A DNA stretch of 64,000 nt from Bacteroidales bacterium (GTDB taxonomy: Bacteria > Bacteroidota > Bacteroidia > Bacteroidales > P3), in the NCBI GenBank assembly GCA_017480785.1, contig JAFURZ010000007.1, positions 186,001 to 250,000 on the forward strand. Direction: 5' to 3'. The notes under the pieces were generated by a model that did not search any database, was not told the DNA's origin, and saw nothing but the letters and a program-made list of their open reading frames with translations. Below are positions 9,411-17,217 of the stretch, in pieces (position 1 is the stretch's first letter; each line of letters opens with the position of its first letter). The position numbers were made by a program, and so were the translations under genes.

Positions 9411-10056
9411 AAAGAAGATTACACGACTGGTCATCATTCTTATGGCCGCCATCCTGGTCGTGGACCAGGTGGTGAAGTTCCTAGTCAAGACCCACATGCA
9501 GATAGGCGAGGACATACCGCTGATAGGCACCTGGTGCCGCCTGCACTTCGTCGAGAACGAGGGCTTCGCCTTCGGCACCGCCATCGGCGGCGTCACCGGC
9601 AAATACATACTCACCCTCCTCCGCATCGTTGCCTCAGGATTCATCGCATGGCTCATTGCCAAATACATCCGCGAAGGGCAACGCCGTCCGCTCATCATCT
9701 ACCTCACACTCATCCTGGCCGGTGCCGTGGGCAACATCATCGACAGCTGCTTCTACGGCCTCATCTTCAACGAAAGCTACTACAGCGTCGCCACGCTCTT
9801 CCCACCCGAAGGAGGCTACGCGCCATTCCTGCAAGGACGCGTGGTCGACATGTTCTACTTACCTCTGTTTGAGGGCACTTGGCCGCTTTGGGTGCCTTTG
9901 GTGGGCGGACAACGCTTCGAATTCTTCAGCGCCATCTTCAACGTGGCCGATTCGGCGGTCACCATCGGCGTCGTATGGCTGCTGATTGACCAACTTTTTA
10001 TCGCGCCAAAACACTCTAAATCAGACGAAACAGAGGACGCCGAAACAGAAAGCTAA
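9403..10056 (+). CDS. lspA: lipoprotein signal peptidase II
   Basis: A 217-residue integral inner-membrane aspartyl protease that removes signal peptides from prolipoproteins. Catalytic aspartates are in GNIIDS and FNVADS, and an early conserved Asp/Asn region reads LVVDQVVKFLVK. Several membrane segments are visible. It is longer than the 160-170 aa of proteobacterial LspA because of an insert between the two aspartate motifs (about residues 120-180), which is usual in Bacteroidetes. Many lipoproteins encoded in this window would be its substrates. Last gene of the 0-10 kb cluster. Confidence 0.95.
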   Translation: MDKKKITRLVIILMAAILVVDQVVKFLVKTHMQIGEDIPLIGTWCRLHFVENEGFAFGTAIGGVTGKYILTLLRIVASGFIAWLIAKYIREGQRRPLIIYLTLILAGAVGNIIDSCFYGLIFNESYYSVATLFPPEGGYAPFLQGRVVDMFYLPLFEGTWPLWVPLVGGQRFEFFSAIFNVADSAVTIGVVWLLIDQLFIAPKHSKSDETEDAETES

Positions 10057-10063
10057 AAAAAAA

Positions 10064-10095
10064 TTTGGCCAGTTTGTGAAAAGTTAGTAATTTTG
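10064..10095 (+). promoter_or_regulatory. promoter of tRNA-Phe
   Basis: TTTG at 10064-10067 and TAATTTTG at 10088-10095, 20 bp apart, match the Bacteroidetes -33 (TTTG) and -7 (TAnnTTTG) boxes. The tRNA starts 17 bp downstream. Confidence 0.8.
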
Positions 10096-10112
10096 CACCC
10101 GATTTGAGAGAT

Positions 10113-10188
10113 GGCGTCGTAGCTCAGTTGGTAGAGCGAAGGACTGAAAATCCTTGCGTCACTGGTTCAAATCCAGTCGATGCCACCA
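10113..10188 (+). tRNA. tRNA-Phe (GAA)
   Basis: A 76-nt cloverleaf. The acceptor stem GGCGTCG pairs with CGATGCC (one G-U), the anticodon loop is CTGAAAA with anticodon GAA, the T arm contains GGTTCAAATCC, and the CCA end is encoded. Confidence 0.97.
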
Positions 10189-10192
10189 TCAG

Positions 10193-10226
10193 GAAGAGAC
10201 TCACACCGTGAGTCTCTTCTCTTTTT
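10193..10226 (+). terminator. rho-independent terminator after tRNA-Phe
   Basis: Perfect 12-bp stem GAAGAGACTCAC / GTGAGTCTCTTC with an ACC loop, followed by TCTTTTTC. It begins 5 bp after the tRNA CCA end. Confidence 0.9.
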
Positions 10227-10449
10227 CTCCCCCCCCACTCTCCACGCTCCTCGCCCGTCCGACTTACCAAGGACTTATCATCGACTTACCAAGGACTTAT
10301 CACCGACTACCACGGTGGTAGTACAAAGGTCACTTAAACGACTGTAAACAAAGTGTCTACGGGTTCACTAGAAAGAAAGCCTTTCCGAATTATCCATCCG
10401 ATTCATTTTCAGCTGTTTCCGTTTTGACTCAAAAAAAGTGTCACAAAAG
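10227..10449. repeat. gene-free stretch with a 22-bp direct repeat
   Basis: No gene is visible. Two near-identical 22-nt units (10261-10282 and 10283-10304, one difference), each made of the words GACTTACCAAG and GACTTATCA, are followed by a short palindrome around CTACCACGGTGGTAG (10307-10321). The rest of the stretch shows nothing recognisable. Confidence 0.75.
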
Positions 10450-10479
10450 TTTGCGGGAACGATTTTTTTTGTATCTTTG
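10450..10479 (+). promoter_or_regulatory. promoter of the TM1266-hydG operon
   Basis: TTTG at 10450-10453 and TATCTTTG at 10472-10479, 18 bp apart, fit the Bacteroidetes -33/-7 pattern. The first start codon is at 10520. Confidence 0.75.
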
Positions 10480-10519
10480 CATTGTCAAACCATTGTCTAA
10501 TCCAAAAGCCTAACACCTG

Positions 10520-10768
10520 ATGGAGAAGCGAATAGGAACAATTACGATACTCATAAAGGAGCGTTTGCAGTCTGCAAACATCAACCAGATTCTATCTGAA
10601 CATGCGGATATTATCCTCTGTCGGCAGGGACTCCCCTTCCACGACAGCGGGGTGGCCGTCATCTCGCTCATCGTCGAGGGCACGGTGAACCAAATCAACG
10701 CCCTCACCGGCCAGCTGGGCCGCCTGCCGCAGGTGGAATGCAAGGCCGTCGTCACCAAGAACAATTAA
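10520..10768 (+). CDS. TM1266-family putative iron-only hydrogenase system regulator
   Basis: An 82-residue protein with a ferredoxin-like ACT/NikR-C type fold: RIGTITILIKERLQSANINQILSEHADIILCRQGLPF followed by VISLIVEGTVNQINALTGQLGRLPQVECKAVV. This is the TM1266 family, repeatedly encoded with [FeFe]-hydrogenase maturation genes and named a putative hydrogenase system regulator. It has no DNA-binding domain, so any regulation would be by metabolite or protein binding. hydG begins 20 bp downstream, supporting the assignment. Confidence 0.85.
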   Translation: MEKRIGTITILIKERLQSANINQILSEHADIILCRQGLPFHDSGVAVISLIVEGTVNQINALTGQLGRLPQVECKAVVTKNN

Positions 10769-10788
10769 TCCAAAAACATACATCCATT

Positions 10789-12219
10789 ATGAAACATCAG
10801 AACTTCATAGACCGTGACAAGCTCTACGGCATGATAGACCAGCCGGCTCCGACCGAGGGCGAGCTGAACGACATCCTCAACAAGGCCCGCAAGCTGAAGG
10901 GGCTGAACCTGCAGGACGTGGCCCACCTGCTGAACGTCAAGGACGAGGGCGGCATTCAGAAGATACTCGACACCGCCGAGTACTGCAAGGACGAAATCTA
11001 CGGCCGCCGCCTGGTGCTTTTTGCTCCCATCTACACGGGCAACGCCTGTGTGAACAACTGCGTCTACTGCGGTTTCCGCCGCGACAACAAGGCCCTGAAG
11101 CGCAAGGTGCTGACCCTCGACGAGATTGAGACCGAGACCCTCCACCTGCTGCGCATGGGCCACAAGCGGGCCCTGCTCATCTGTGGCGAGAGCCCCCGCA
11201 ACGATGCCAACTACATGGTCGAGGCCATCCGCCGCACCTATGCCGCCCGCGACGAGAAGGGCAGCTCCATACGTCGCATCAACGTCGAGCTGGCACCCAT
11301 GAGTGTGGAGGACTATGCCAAGCTCAAGGCCGAGAAGATAGGCACCTACGTCTGCTTCCAGGAGACCTACGACCCGGTGGAGTACGCCAAGTTCCACCCC
11401 GCCGGCACCCCCAAGGCCGACTACCTGTGGCGCCTCACCTGCATGGACCGCGCCCAGGAAGGCGGCATCAACGACGTGGGCATCGGCGCCCTGTTCGGAC
11501 TGGTGGACTACCGCTTCGAGATTCTCGCCATCATGGAGCATGCACGCCACCTTGAGGAGGACTACGGCTGCGGTCCCCACACCGTCAGCTTCCCCCGCAT
11601 CGAGCCCGCCGAAGGCACCCCCTTCAGCCAGCGCGAGAACATACCCCATCCCGTCAGCGACGAGGACTTCATGAAGATAGTGGCCATCATCCGCATCGCC
11701 ATGCCCTACACCGGCATCATCATCTCCACCCGCGAGCGGCCCGAGCTGCGCGACCAGCTGGTGCGCTACGGCGCAAGCCAAATCAGCGCCGCCAGTGAGA
11801 CCAACCCCGGCGGATACGACGAGGAGGGCGACAAGACCGCGGCCAAGCCCTACGAGAAGACCGGCAACACGGGCGCTCAGTTCACCCTGGGCGACCACCG
11901 CTCGCTCGACGAGGTCATCTCCATGATGATTGACGGCGGATACATCCCCTCGTTCTGCACCGGCTGCTACCGCAAGGGACGTGTGGGCGCCGACTTCATG
12001 GACCTCGCCAAGCCCGGCCTCATCAAGGAATACTGCAAGCCCAACGCCATGTTCACCTTCCGCGAGTACCTCGAGGACTACGCCTCTCCCGCCACCAAGG
12101 AGAAAGGGCTGCGCCTGCTGAAAGAACTCACCCAGACCTTCCCCAAGGAGGAGCTCAAACGCCGCGTCGAAGGCAACCTCTGCAAGATAGGCGAAGGCGA
12201 GCGCGACCTGTACTTCTAG
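10789..12219 (+). CDS. hydG: [FeFe]-hydrogenase H-cluster maturase, radical SAM tyrosine lyase
   Basis: A 476-residue radical SAM enzyme that cleaves tyrosine to p-cresol, CO and cyanide for the diiron subcluster of the H-cluster. The SAM [4Fe-4S] motif CVNNCVYC has Cys87, Cys91 and Cys94. The C-terminal auxiliary cluster motif CX2CX22C (Cys390, Cys393, Cys416) separates HydG from the related thiazole enzyme ThiH. An upstream in-frame extension to 10738 would overlap the preceding gene; the ATG at 10789 is preferred for its typical start. hydE, hydF and the hydrogenase itself are not in this window. Confidence 0.96.
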   Translation: MKHQNFIDRDKLYGMIDQPAPTEGELNDILNKARKLKGLNLQDVAHLLNVKDEGGIQKILDTAEYCKDEIYGRRLVLFAPIYTGNACVNNCVYCGFRRDNKALKRKVLTLDEIETETLHLLRMGHKRALLICGESPRNDANYMVEAIRRTYAARDEKGSSIRRINVELAPMSVEDYAKLKAEKIGTYVCFQETYDPVEYAKFHPAGTPKADYLWRLTCMDRAQEGGINDVGIGALFGLVDYRFEILAIMEHARHLEEDYGCGPHTVSFPRIEPAEGTPFSQRENIPHPVSDEDFMKIVAIIRIAMPYTGIIISTRERPELRDQLVRYGASQISAASETNPGGYDEEGDKTAAKPYEKTGNTGAQFTLGDHRSLDEVISMMIDGGYIPSFCTGCYRKGRVGADFMDLAKPGLIKEYCKPNAMFTFREYLEDYASPATKEKGLRLLKELTQTFPKEELKRRVEGNLCKIGEGERDLYF

Positions 12220-12272
12220 TCCGGGGCTGACCGATTCAAGACCGAACAACCAATCACCTAAAAGACAACAAC

Positions 12273-12995
12273 ATGAAAAGAATTCTTTTAACCATTGCCC
12301 TCGTGGCATTCGCATTCAGCGCCAACGCCCAGTGGGTGCTGGGAGGCAACGTGGCATTCAACCACAACGGCACCGCCACCGAAGGCCTCTACGAGGCAGC
12401 CACCACATCGTTCAGCCTCCAGCCCAAAGCGGGTTACCGGCTGAACAAGCAGATGCAGGTGGGCCTCCAGGCGGGTCCCTCCTATCTCTATACCCGCACC
12501 TATGACGACACCGGCGACAACGAAGACTATTCCTCCAGCACCCGGTTCATCTGGCAGGTGGCGCCCTACTTCCGCTACAACATGGTTTCGTGGCAGAACT
12601 TCACCATCTTTGCCGAAGCCAAAGTAGGAATGACCTTCGCACCCAAGAGCTCGTGGTACAACAACACCACCGGTGCCGAAGGCGACGACAACACCAGCAG
12701 CTTCGGACTAACGTTCAACGTGGTGCCCGGCCTGAACTATGCCCTCACGAAACACTTCTCGATTGACGCCTACGTAGACCTGTTGGGCCTGTACTACAAC
12801 TACACGGCGACGACCGTCACCAACGCCCTCGGCACCGAGACCACCTCCACCAGCCACAGCTACGGGCTGCTGGCCGACATGGACGCCCGGCCTCTGATTG
12901 GCTACACCTCCGAGGACATCGGCCCCACCACCATTATGACCGGTCTCGAAGGGCATCTCACGCTCATCCGCATCGGCTTCAACTACTGTTTCTGA
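12273..12995 (+). CDS. porin-like outer-membrane beta-barrel protein
   Basis: A 240-residue protein with a clear signal peptide (MKRILLTIALVAFAFSANA, cleavage before QWVLGG). The mature part alternates polar and aromatic residues, has many Tyr and Gly, and ends in FNYCF with terminal Phe. This fits the small outer-membrane beta-barrel (OmpW/OprF-like) superfamily. No ligand is suggested. It lies 53 bp after hydG but is probably functionally unrelated, and is followed by a strong terminator. Confidence 0.8.
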   Translation: MKRILLTIALVAFAFSANAQWVLGGNVAFNHNGTATEGLYEAATTSFSLQPKAGYRLNKQMQVGLQAGPSYLYTRTYDDTGDNEDYSSSTRFIWQVAPYFRYNMVSWQNFTIFAEAKVGMTFAPKSSWYNNTTGAEGDDNTSSFGLTFNVVPGLNYALTKHFSIDAYVDLLGLYYNYTATTVTNALGTETTSTSHSYGLLADMDARPLIGYTSEDIGPTTIMTGLEGHLTLIRIGFNYCF

Positions 12996-13010
12996 CCGGG
13001 ACGCGTTACC

Positions 13011-13053
13011 AACAAGGGGAGTAACCCGCACGGGTTACTCCCCTTGTTCTTTG
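13011..13053 (+). terminator. rho-independent terminator after porin gene
   Basis: A 17-bp stem whose left arm starts AACAAGGGGAGTAACCC, a GCAC loop, and a perfect right arm ending at 13048, followed by CTTTG. The last stem bases already provide a TTCTTT stretch. Confidence 0.85.
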
Positions 13054-13063
13054 ACAGTTGGCA

Positions 13064-13117
13064 TGCATTTCAACTTGACTTCGACTTGAAATCAAGTTGA
13101 AGTCAAGTTGAAATGCA
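13064..13117. repeat. 54-bp palindrome between convergent genes
   Basis: Two 26-nt arms around a 2-nt centre. The outer 19 bp (13064-13082 with 13099-13117) match perfectly and the inner part has one mismatch. Each arm repeats the words CAACTTGA / GACTTGA. It lies between the end of the porin gene and the end of luxS. It has no T-run, so it is not a classic terminator. Confidence 0.85.
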
Positions 13118-13133
13118 GTGAAAGCATTGACAA

Positions 13134-13628
13134 TCAGGCGTCGGCAAATACCTTGCCGTCGGCAAGGGTTACCTGCAGCTTGGTGTATTCGCAGTGGAAG
13201 TCGTCACGCAGCCTCCTCAGGTAGCGGCGGCACTCCCAGTGGCACATGGGCAAGTCGTGAAGGAGGTAGTTGCCGCAGGTCTCGGGGGTGGTGGCGGGCA
13301 CCTCGGTCTGGGTCAGTATCCACTCCAGGCATTCGATGGTAAGGCGGCGCATATCCTCCACGCCGTAGCGGCCGGTCATAATGACATACATGCCCGTCAT
13401 GCAGCCCATGGGGCCCACATAGACGACATCGTCCTTGGCTTCCGAGTTGCGGAACCAGGTGGCCATCAGGTGCTCCAAGCTGTGCATGGCCGCAGGAGCC
13501 ACGGCGGGTTCGCGGTTGGGCTCGGTGATGCGCAGGTCGAAGGTGGTGAAGCCACGGTCCTCACGCGAGACATAGATGCCTGGTTTGAGGTGGGTATGGT
13601 CGATAGTAAAACTCTGTATTACCTCCAT
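13134..13628 (-). CDS. luxS: S-ribosylhomocysteine lyase
   Basis: A 164-residue cytosolic metalloenzyme converting S-ribosylhomocysteine to homocysteine and the autoinducer-2 precursor DPD. The signature HSLEHL gives metal ligands His49 and His53 and base Glu52. The third ligand is Cys118 in ETCGNY, and the catalytic cysteine is Cys76 in GPMGCMTG. Length and motifs are complete. It follows mtnN by 49 bp on the same strand, which is the usual Pfs-LuxS order of the activated methyl cycle. Confidence 0.97.
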   Translation of the reverse strand: MEVIQSFTIDHTHLKPGIYVSREDRGFTTFDLRITEPNREPAVAPAAMHSLEHLMATWFRNSEAKDDVVYVGPMGCMTGMYVIMTGRYGVEDMRRLTIECLEWILTQTEVPATTPETCGNYLLHDLPMCHWECRRYLRRLRDDFHCEYTKLQVTLADGKVFADA

Positions 13629-13630
13629 AG

Positions 13631-13676
13631 TTTTAAGGTCTTTATGGACCTTAAGGACTCAAAGGACCTTAAGGAC
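13631..13676. repeat. word-repeat hairpin between mtnN and luxS
   Basis: TTAAGGTC at 13633-13640 pairs with GACCTTAA at 13647-13654, followed by a second GGACCTTAAGGAC at 13664-13676. The same word thus occurs in direct and inverted form, allowing alternative hairpins in the mtnN-luxS transcript. Confidence 0.7.
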
Positions 13677-13677
13677 G

Positions 13678-14343
13678 TTATACTTTCTCTAGAAAACTCT
13701 TCACGAAGTGGAAGGAACGGTCGCACATGGAGGCGAGGAACTGCTCCCACTGCAGCTGGTGGTCGTCGGTGCGGCCCGGGGTGTCGCTGATGACGCGCAG
13801 ACTGAGGAAGGGCACCTGCTCCAGGTAGCATGTCTGGGCGATGGCGGCGCTTTCCATGTCGCAGGCCAGCCCGTCAGGGAAATGGCGCTTGATGGTGTTC
13901 TGCCGTTCGCGGTCGGTGATGAACTGGTCTCCGGTGCAGATAAGACCTGTCATACGGCGCTCACCGTCGGCAAGCGGAACGGCGAGGGCAGCATCGAGCA
14001 GGTGACGGTCGGCATCGAAGCGGGTAGGCAGACCCTGCACCTGGCCACGCTGGCAACCGAGACCGCTGCCGCAGTCGACATCGTGGTAGACGGCCTGCGT
14101 GGCCGCCAGTATGTCCATGAGGTTCATCATCGGGTCGATGCCGCCGGCGAGACCGGTGCTGATGATGGCATCGGGATGGTGTTCGGCAATAAGGCGCATG
14201 GTGCCCACGGCGGCATTTACCTTGCCGATGCCGCACTGCCAGAGTACAATGTCGTTGCCTCCCAGGCGACCGCTGTCGCCGCCTATTGCATCGTGCATCT
14301 GACGATACTCGATGTCCATTGCTATAATGACTCCTATCTTCAT
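13678..14343 (-). CDS. mtnN: 5'-methylthioadenosine/S-adenosylhomocysteine nucleosidase
   Basis: A 221-residue nucleosidase of the PNP/UDP fold. It starts MKIGVIIAMDIEYRQM, with the family Glu replaced in register by Asp/Glu residues near 10-12, and carries GIGKVNAA, STGLAGGI and the active-site region SAAIAQTCY preceded by MES (DMESAAIAQ). It removes adenine from S-adenosylhomocysteine and methylthioadenosine, feeding LuxS encoded directly downstream. Confidence 0.92.
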   Translation of the reverse strand: MKIGVIIAMDIEYRQMHDAIGGDSGRLGGNDIVLWQCGIGKVNAAVGTMRLIAEHHPDAIISTGLAGGIDPMMNLMDILAATQAVYHDVDCGSGLGCQRGQVQGLPTRFDADRHLLDAALAVPLADGERRMTGLICTGDQFITDRERQNTIKRHFPDGLACDMESAAIAQTCYLEQVPFLSLRVISDTPGRTDDHQLQWEQFLASMCDRSFHFVKSFLEKV

Positions 14344-14361
14344 CTGTGGTTATTTTTGCTG

Positions 14362-14369
14362 CAAAGATA
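14362..14369 (-). promoter_or_regulatory. -7 box of mtnN-luxS
   Basis: TATCTTTG on the minus strand, 18 bp upstream of the mtnN start. A clear TTTG -33 box is not visible at the usual spacing. Confidence 0.65.
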
Positions 14370-14456
14370 CGCTTTTTTTCACGATTTGCGCCCCTTCGCA
14401 TAATAATATTTTTTAACGTCCGTTACATTAATTGATTACAGCAACACCGAAATCAG

Positions 14457-15686
14457 ATGAAACGTTGGTTCAGAGTTATCCTCATCTCCATTTTCTCGCT
14501 TGCGGCCGTCAGTCTGGTGGTCATCCAGCTGGTACAGACGCGGCGCACCTTTTCCATCAGCGACAACATGTTCAACGTCGGCGTGACCAGCGCCATGGAC
14601 GAGGTCATCAAGCAGCTCAACAGCGAGGTGTTTCAGACCGACGCGCACCCCGCCACCGCCTTCAACTACCAGGAACTCGACTCGCTGATTGCCGAGGAAC
14701 TGTTGCTGGCCGGTATCGACCTGCACCCCGTGGTGGGGCTCTACGACGGTTCGCAGGGGTCGTTCCTCTACACCTCCGACCCACGGCACGAGGACATGCT
14801 TGAGGAGTCGCCATACCGCTACAGTTTCCGCCCTATCGGCGTCATCTCCTCCAACCAGTTTTTCATCATCCTGGCCTTCCCCGGCAACCTGCTGCCGAAG
14901 ATTGACAGCAGCCTGTACCTCTACATGAGCCTCTTCCTCGTCGTTGTCATCGCCGTGCTCTTCCTCATCTCGGTGCGCACCATTGCCAACCAGCGCCGCC
15001 TCGACCAAATGAAGAACGAGTTTATCAGCAACATGACCCACGAGGTGAAGACCCCCATATCGACCATCTCGCTGGCCTGCGAGATGCTACAGGACAACGA
15101 AGTGGCCCAGGACGCCGCCTCGCGGTCGAACTTCGTGGGCATCATCGCCGACGAGAACCAGCGCATGCGCATCCTCGTGGAGACCATCCTGCAGAGTTCC
15201 AAGATGTCTAACCGCAACGTGAGCCTCAACCTGACAGAGGTGAACATCAACGACATCATCAACAAGGTGGCGCAAAGCTTCCACCTCTCGCTGGCCAATC
15301 GCGGCGGACAGCTGGAGACCCACCTCGATGCCGTGCCGCCCACACTGGTGGCCGACGAGCTGCACCTGTCGAACATGATATACAACCTGGTCGACAACGG
15401 CATCAAGTACTCTACCGAAGCGCCCCATATCATCGTATCTACACGCCGCGAAGGCGACAAGCTGCTCCTGAGCGTGCAGGACCACGGCGTGGGCATTGCC
15501 AAGAGTGACCAGAAGCACGTCTTCGAGAAGTTCTACCGTGTCTCGACCGGCAATGTGCACAACGTGAAAGGCTTCGGTATAGGGCTCAACTACGTGGCCC
15601 AGGTGGTAAAACTGCACCACGGCACGATTGCTCTGGAGAGCGAACCGGGCCGTGGCGCCACATTCACGATTACCCTTAACGGGTAA
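14457..15686 (+). CDS. sensor histidine kinase, orphan
   Basis: A 409-residue membrane kinase. Two membrane segments (about residues 8-28 and 152-172) flank a sensor domain of about 120 residues with no recognised fold. The HisKA domain has the phospho-acceptor His195 in NMTHEVKTPIS. The HATPase domain has the N box NLVDNGIKYS, the G1 box DHGVGIA and the G2 box GFGIGLNYV. No HAMP domain and no response regulator gene are adjacent, so its partner is encoded elsewhere. It ends only 3 bp from the convergent peptidase gene. Confidence 0.92.
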   Translation: MKRWFRVILISIFSLAAVSLVVIQLVQTRRTFSISDNMFNVGVTSAMDEVIKQLNSEVFQTDAHPATAFNYQELDSLIAEELLLAGIDLHPVVGLYDGSQGSFLYTSDPRHEDMLEESPYRYSFRPIGVISSNQFFIILAFPGNLLPKIDSSLYLYMSLFLVVVIAVLFLISVRTIANQRRLDQMKNEFISNMTHEVKTPISTISLACEMLQDNEVAQDAASRSNFVGIIADENQRMRILVETILQSSKMSNRNVSLNLTEVNINDIINKVAQSFHLSLANRGGQLETHLDAVPPTLVADELHLSNMIYNLVDNGIKYSTEAPHIIVSTRREGDKLLLSVQDHGVGIAKSDQKHVFEKFYRVSTGNVHNVKGFGIGLNYVAQVVKLHHGTIALESEPGRGATFTITLNG

Positions 15687-15689
15687 AGA

Positions 15690-17141
15690 CTATCTCACTA
15701 CAAACTTGCCATAGGCATCGCCCATGCGGTAGACATAGACACCGGCGGGCAAGGCATCGACGCGCAACGTGACTGCGCCGTCGCCAGCCTCCACACGGCG
15801 GCTCTCGACCAAGCGGCCGCTGACGCTGTAGACCTGCAACTCGGCAGCATCAAGGGTGCTGTAGGGCAGGGTGACGCTGAGGGTTGCGGGGTTGGGATAG
15901 GGACTGCCCAGCAGGGTGTTGTCCTCCACCTCGTCCACTCCCACTATAGGTACATCGGTGGAGTCGGCTGGCGGTATCATATTGGTGATGACAGACTGGT
16001 TCAGTCTGAAATTGTATCCCTGGCCCGAGATGGTCAGATTATTGGTAACGAGGTTGTAGAAAGCGTTGCCGACACCGCCCCACCCCCAGTTCATGTGGTA
16101 CACGGACGTGTCGTTGTCGTTGTATCCGTCACATACCCAGGCGTGACCGCTGGCATGTTCGCCGGTACCATCCGACGAACCCGACATGTACAGTGGACGG
16201 TTCCGCAAAAGATCGCGCCTGACAGTACCGATGAAGCTTGTGTCGTTTCCAGAGCTGCGACGACTGACGATGGTACCGAGGGTGTACTTCATATTGTTCC
16301 TCATGCCCGACCTGGCGTTAACGTCAGTACTTCCACTAAGTTCACTGCCAAACTGCATCTTCACACTCATGCCGACATAGAAAGCGAGGCGAGACACCTG
16401 CTCACGGCGTTCCTGAGTGGTGGATACCTTGACTTCAAGAGGCATGATGGAGTAATCGAGCGAAGGTACCGTGTCGAAGTTGATGGCCATACGGGCATTG
16501 TTGTCACGGCTGTTGTAGTAGACCACTGTGCCTTTGGGCTTCACGGGGAACTTATAGTAGTAGCATATCTGAGCAAGCGCCGTGGCCACACAACCCGTAG
16601 GAGCCACCGAGCCGTCAATGACAGGGCTGAAGATATTGTAATCGGTGCCACTGGAGCCCCCCTGGTCCCAACGGGTTTTGAGCAGGTAGACAGACGCCTT
16701 GCTGCCCTTTAGGCTGTGGGAGGACAACATTTTCCATTCCGGACTGTCGTCAAGCCCTTTTTCATTGTCGAAATTCTGGTATTCACACACCATTTCATTG
16801 TAATCGTTCAACCACGCCTCCTGCGCCGGAGCCATCCTACCGTCGAAGACCTCTTCGTCGGTGTAGGCCACAACAGGATGTATTACCGTGGTGGCAGCCA
16901 TGATAATCCAGCCTTGGGTGGGCGCGGTGAAAAGATACATCGACGGGATTCCGAGCGTCTCATTGTTCCACTGGTAGGACAGCGTGAGTTGTTCGGCGGT
17001 GATGCGTGAAAAAGTGGTGTTGTGCTGCAGATAGTGGGCGGCGGCATCCTTGGCTTGGTCGACCGACACATTCTCTGCCTGCACCATCGGCGCGGCAATC
17101 ATTGCAACTGCCGTCAGCACTGAGCAAACTAGACGTTTCAT
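15690..17141 (-). CDS. C10 (streptopain-like) peptidase with T9SS sorting domain
   Basis: A 483-residue secreted cysteine peptidase. It has a signal peptide (MKRLVCSVLTAVAMIAAPMVQA), a Spi/inhibitory-like propeptide (about 25-130) and a C10 catalytic domain with nucleophile Cys184 in PTGCVATALAQ and His333 in SGHAWVCDGY. A C-terminal type IX secretion type A sorting domain covers about residues 410-483 (YPNPAT..., GVYVYRM...). Relatives are streptopain and Porphyromonas periodontain/interpain-type enzymes. The final Asn/Trp region NWGWGG is present. It lies downstream of two DUF3857 genes on the same strand. Confidence 0.92.
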   Translation of the reverse strand: MKRLVCSVLTAVAMIAAPMVQAENVSVDQAKDAAAHYLQHNTTFSRITAEQLTLSYQWNNETLGIPSMYLFTAPTQGWIIMAATTVIHPVVAYTDEEVFDGRMAPAQEAWLNDYNEMVCEYQNFDNEKGLDDSPEWKMLSSHSLKGSKASVYLLKTRWDQGGSSGTDYNIFSPVIDGSVAPTGCVATALAQICYYYKFPVKPKGTVVYYNSRDNNARMAINFDTVPSLDYSIMPLEVKVSTTQERREQVSRLAFYVGMSVKMQFGSELSGSTDVNARSGMRNNMKYTLGTIVSRRSSGNDTSFIGTVRRDLLRNRPLYMSGSSDGTGEHASGHAWVCDGYNDNDTSVYHMNWGWGGVGNAFYNLVTNNLTISGQGYNFRLNQSVITNMIPPADSTDVPIVGVDEVEDNTLLGSPYPNPATLSVTLPYSTLDAAELQVYSVSGRLVESRRVEAGDGAVTLRVDALPAGVYVYRMGDAYGKFVVR

Positions 17142-17217
17142 TACTTGTGTTATTAATTATTGTTTATATTTGTTGTTTCCTTCTATTTTGTATTCCTGGC
17201 AGGTGGTTTCTTGCATT

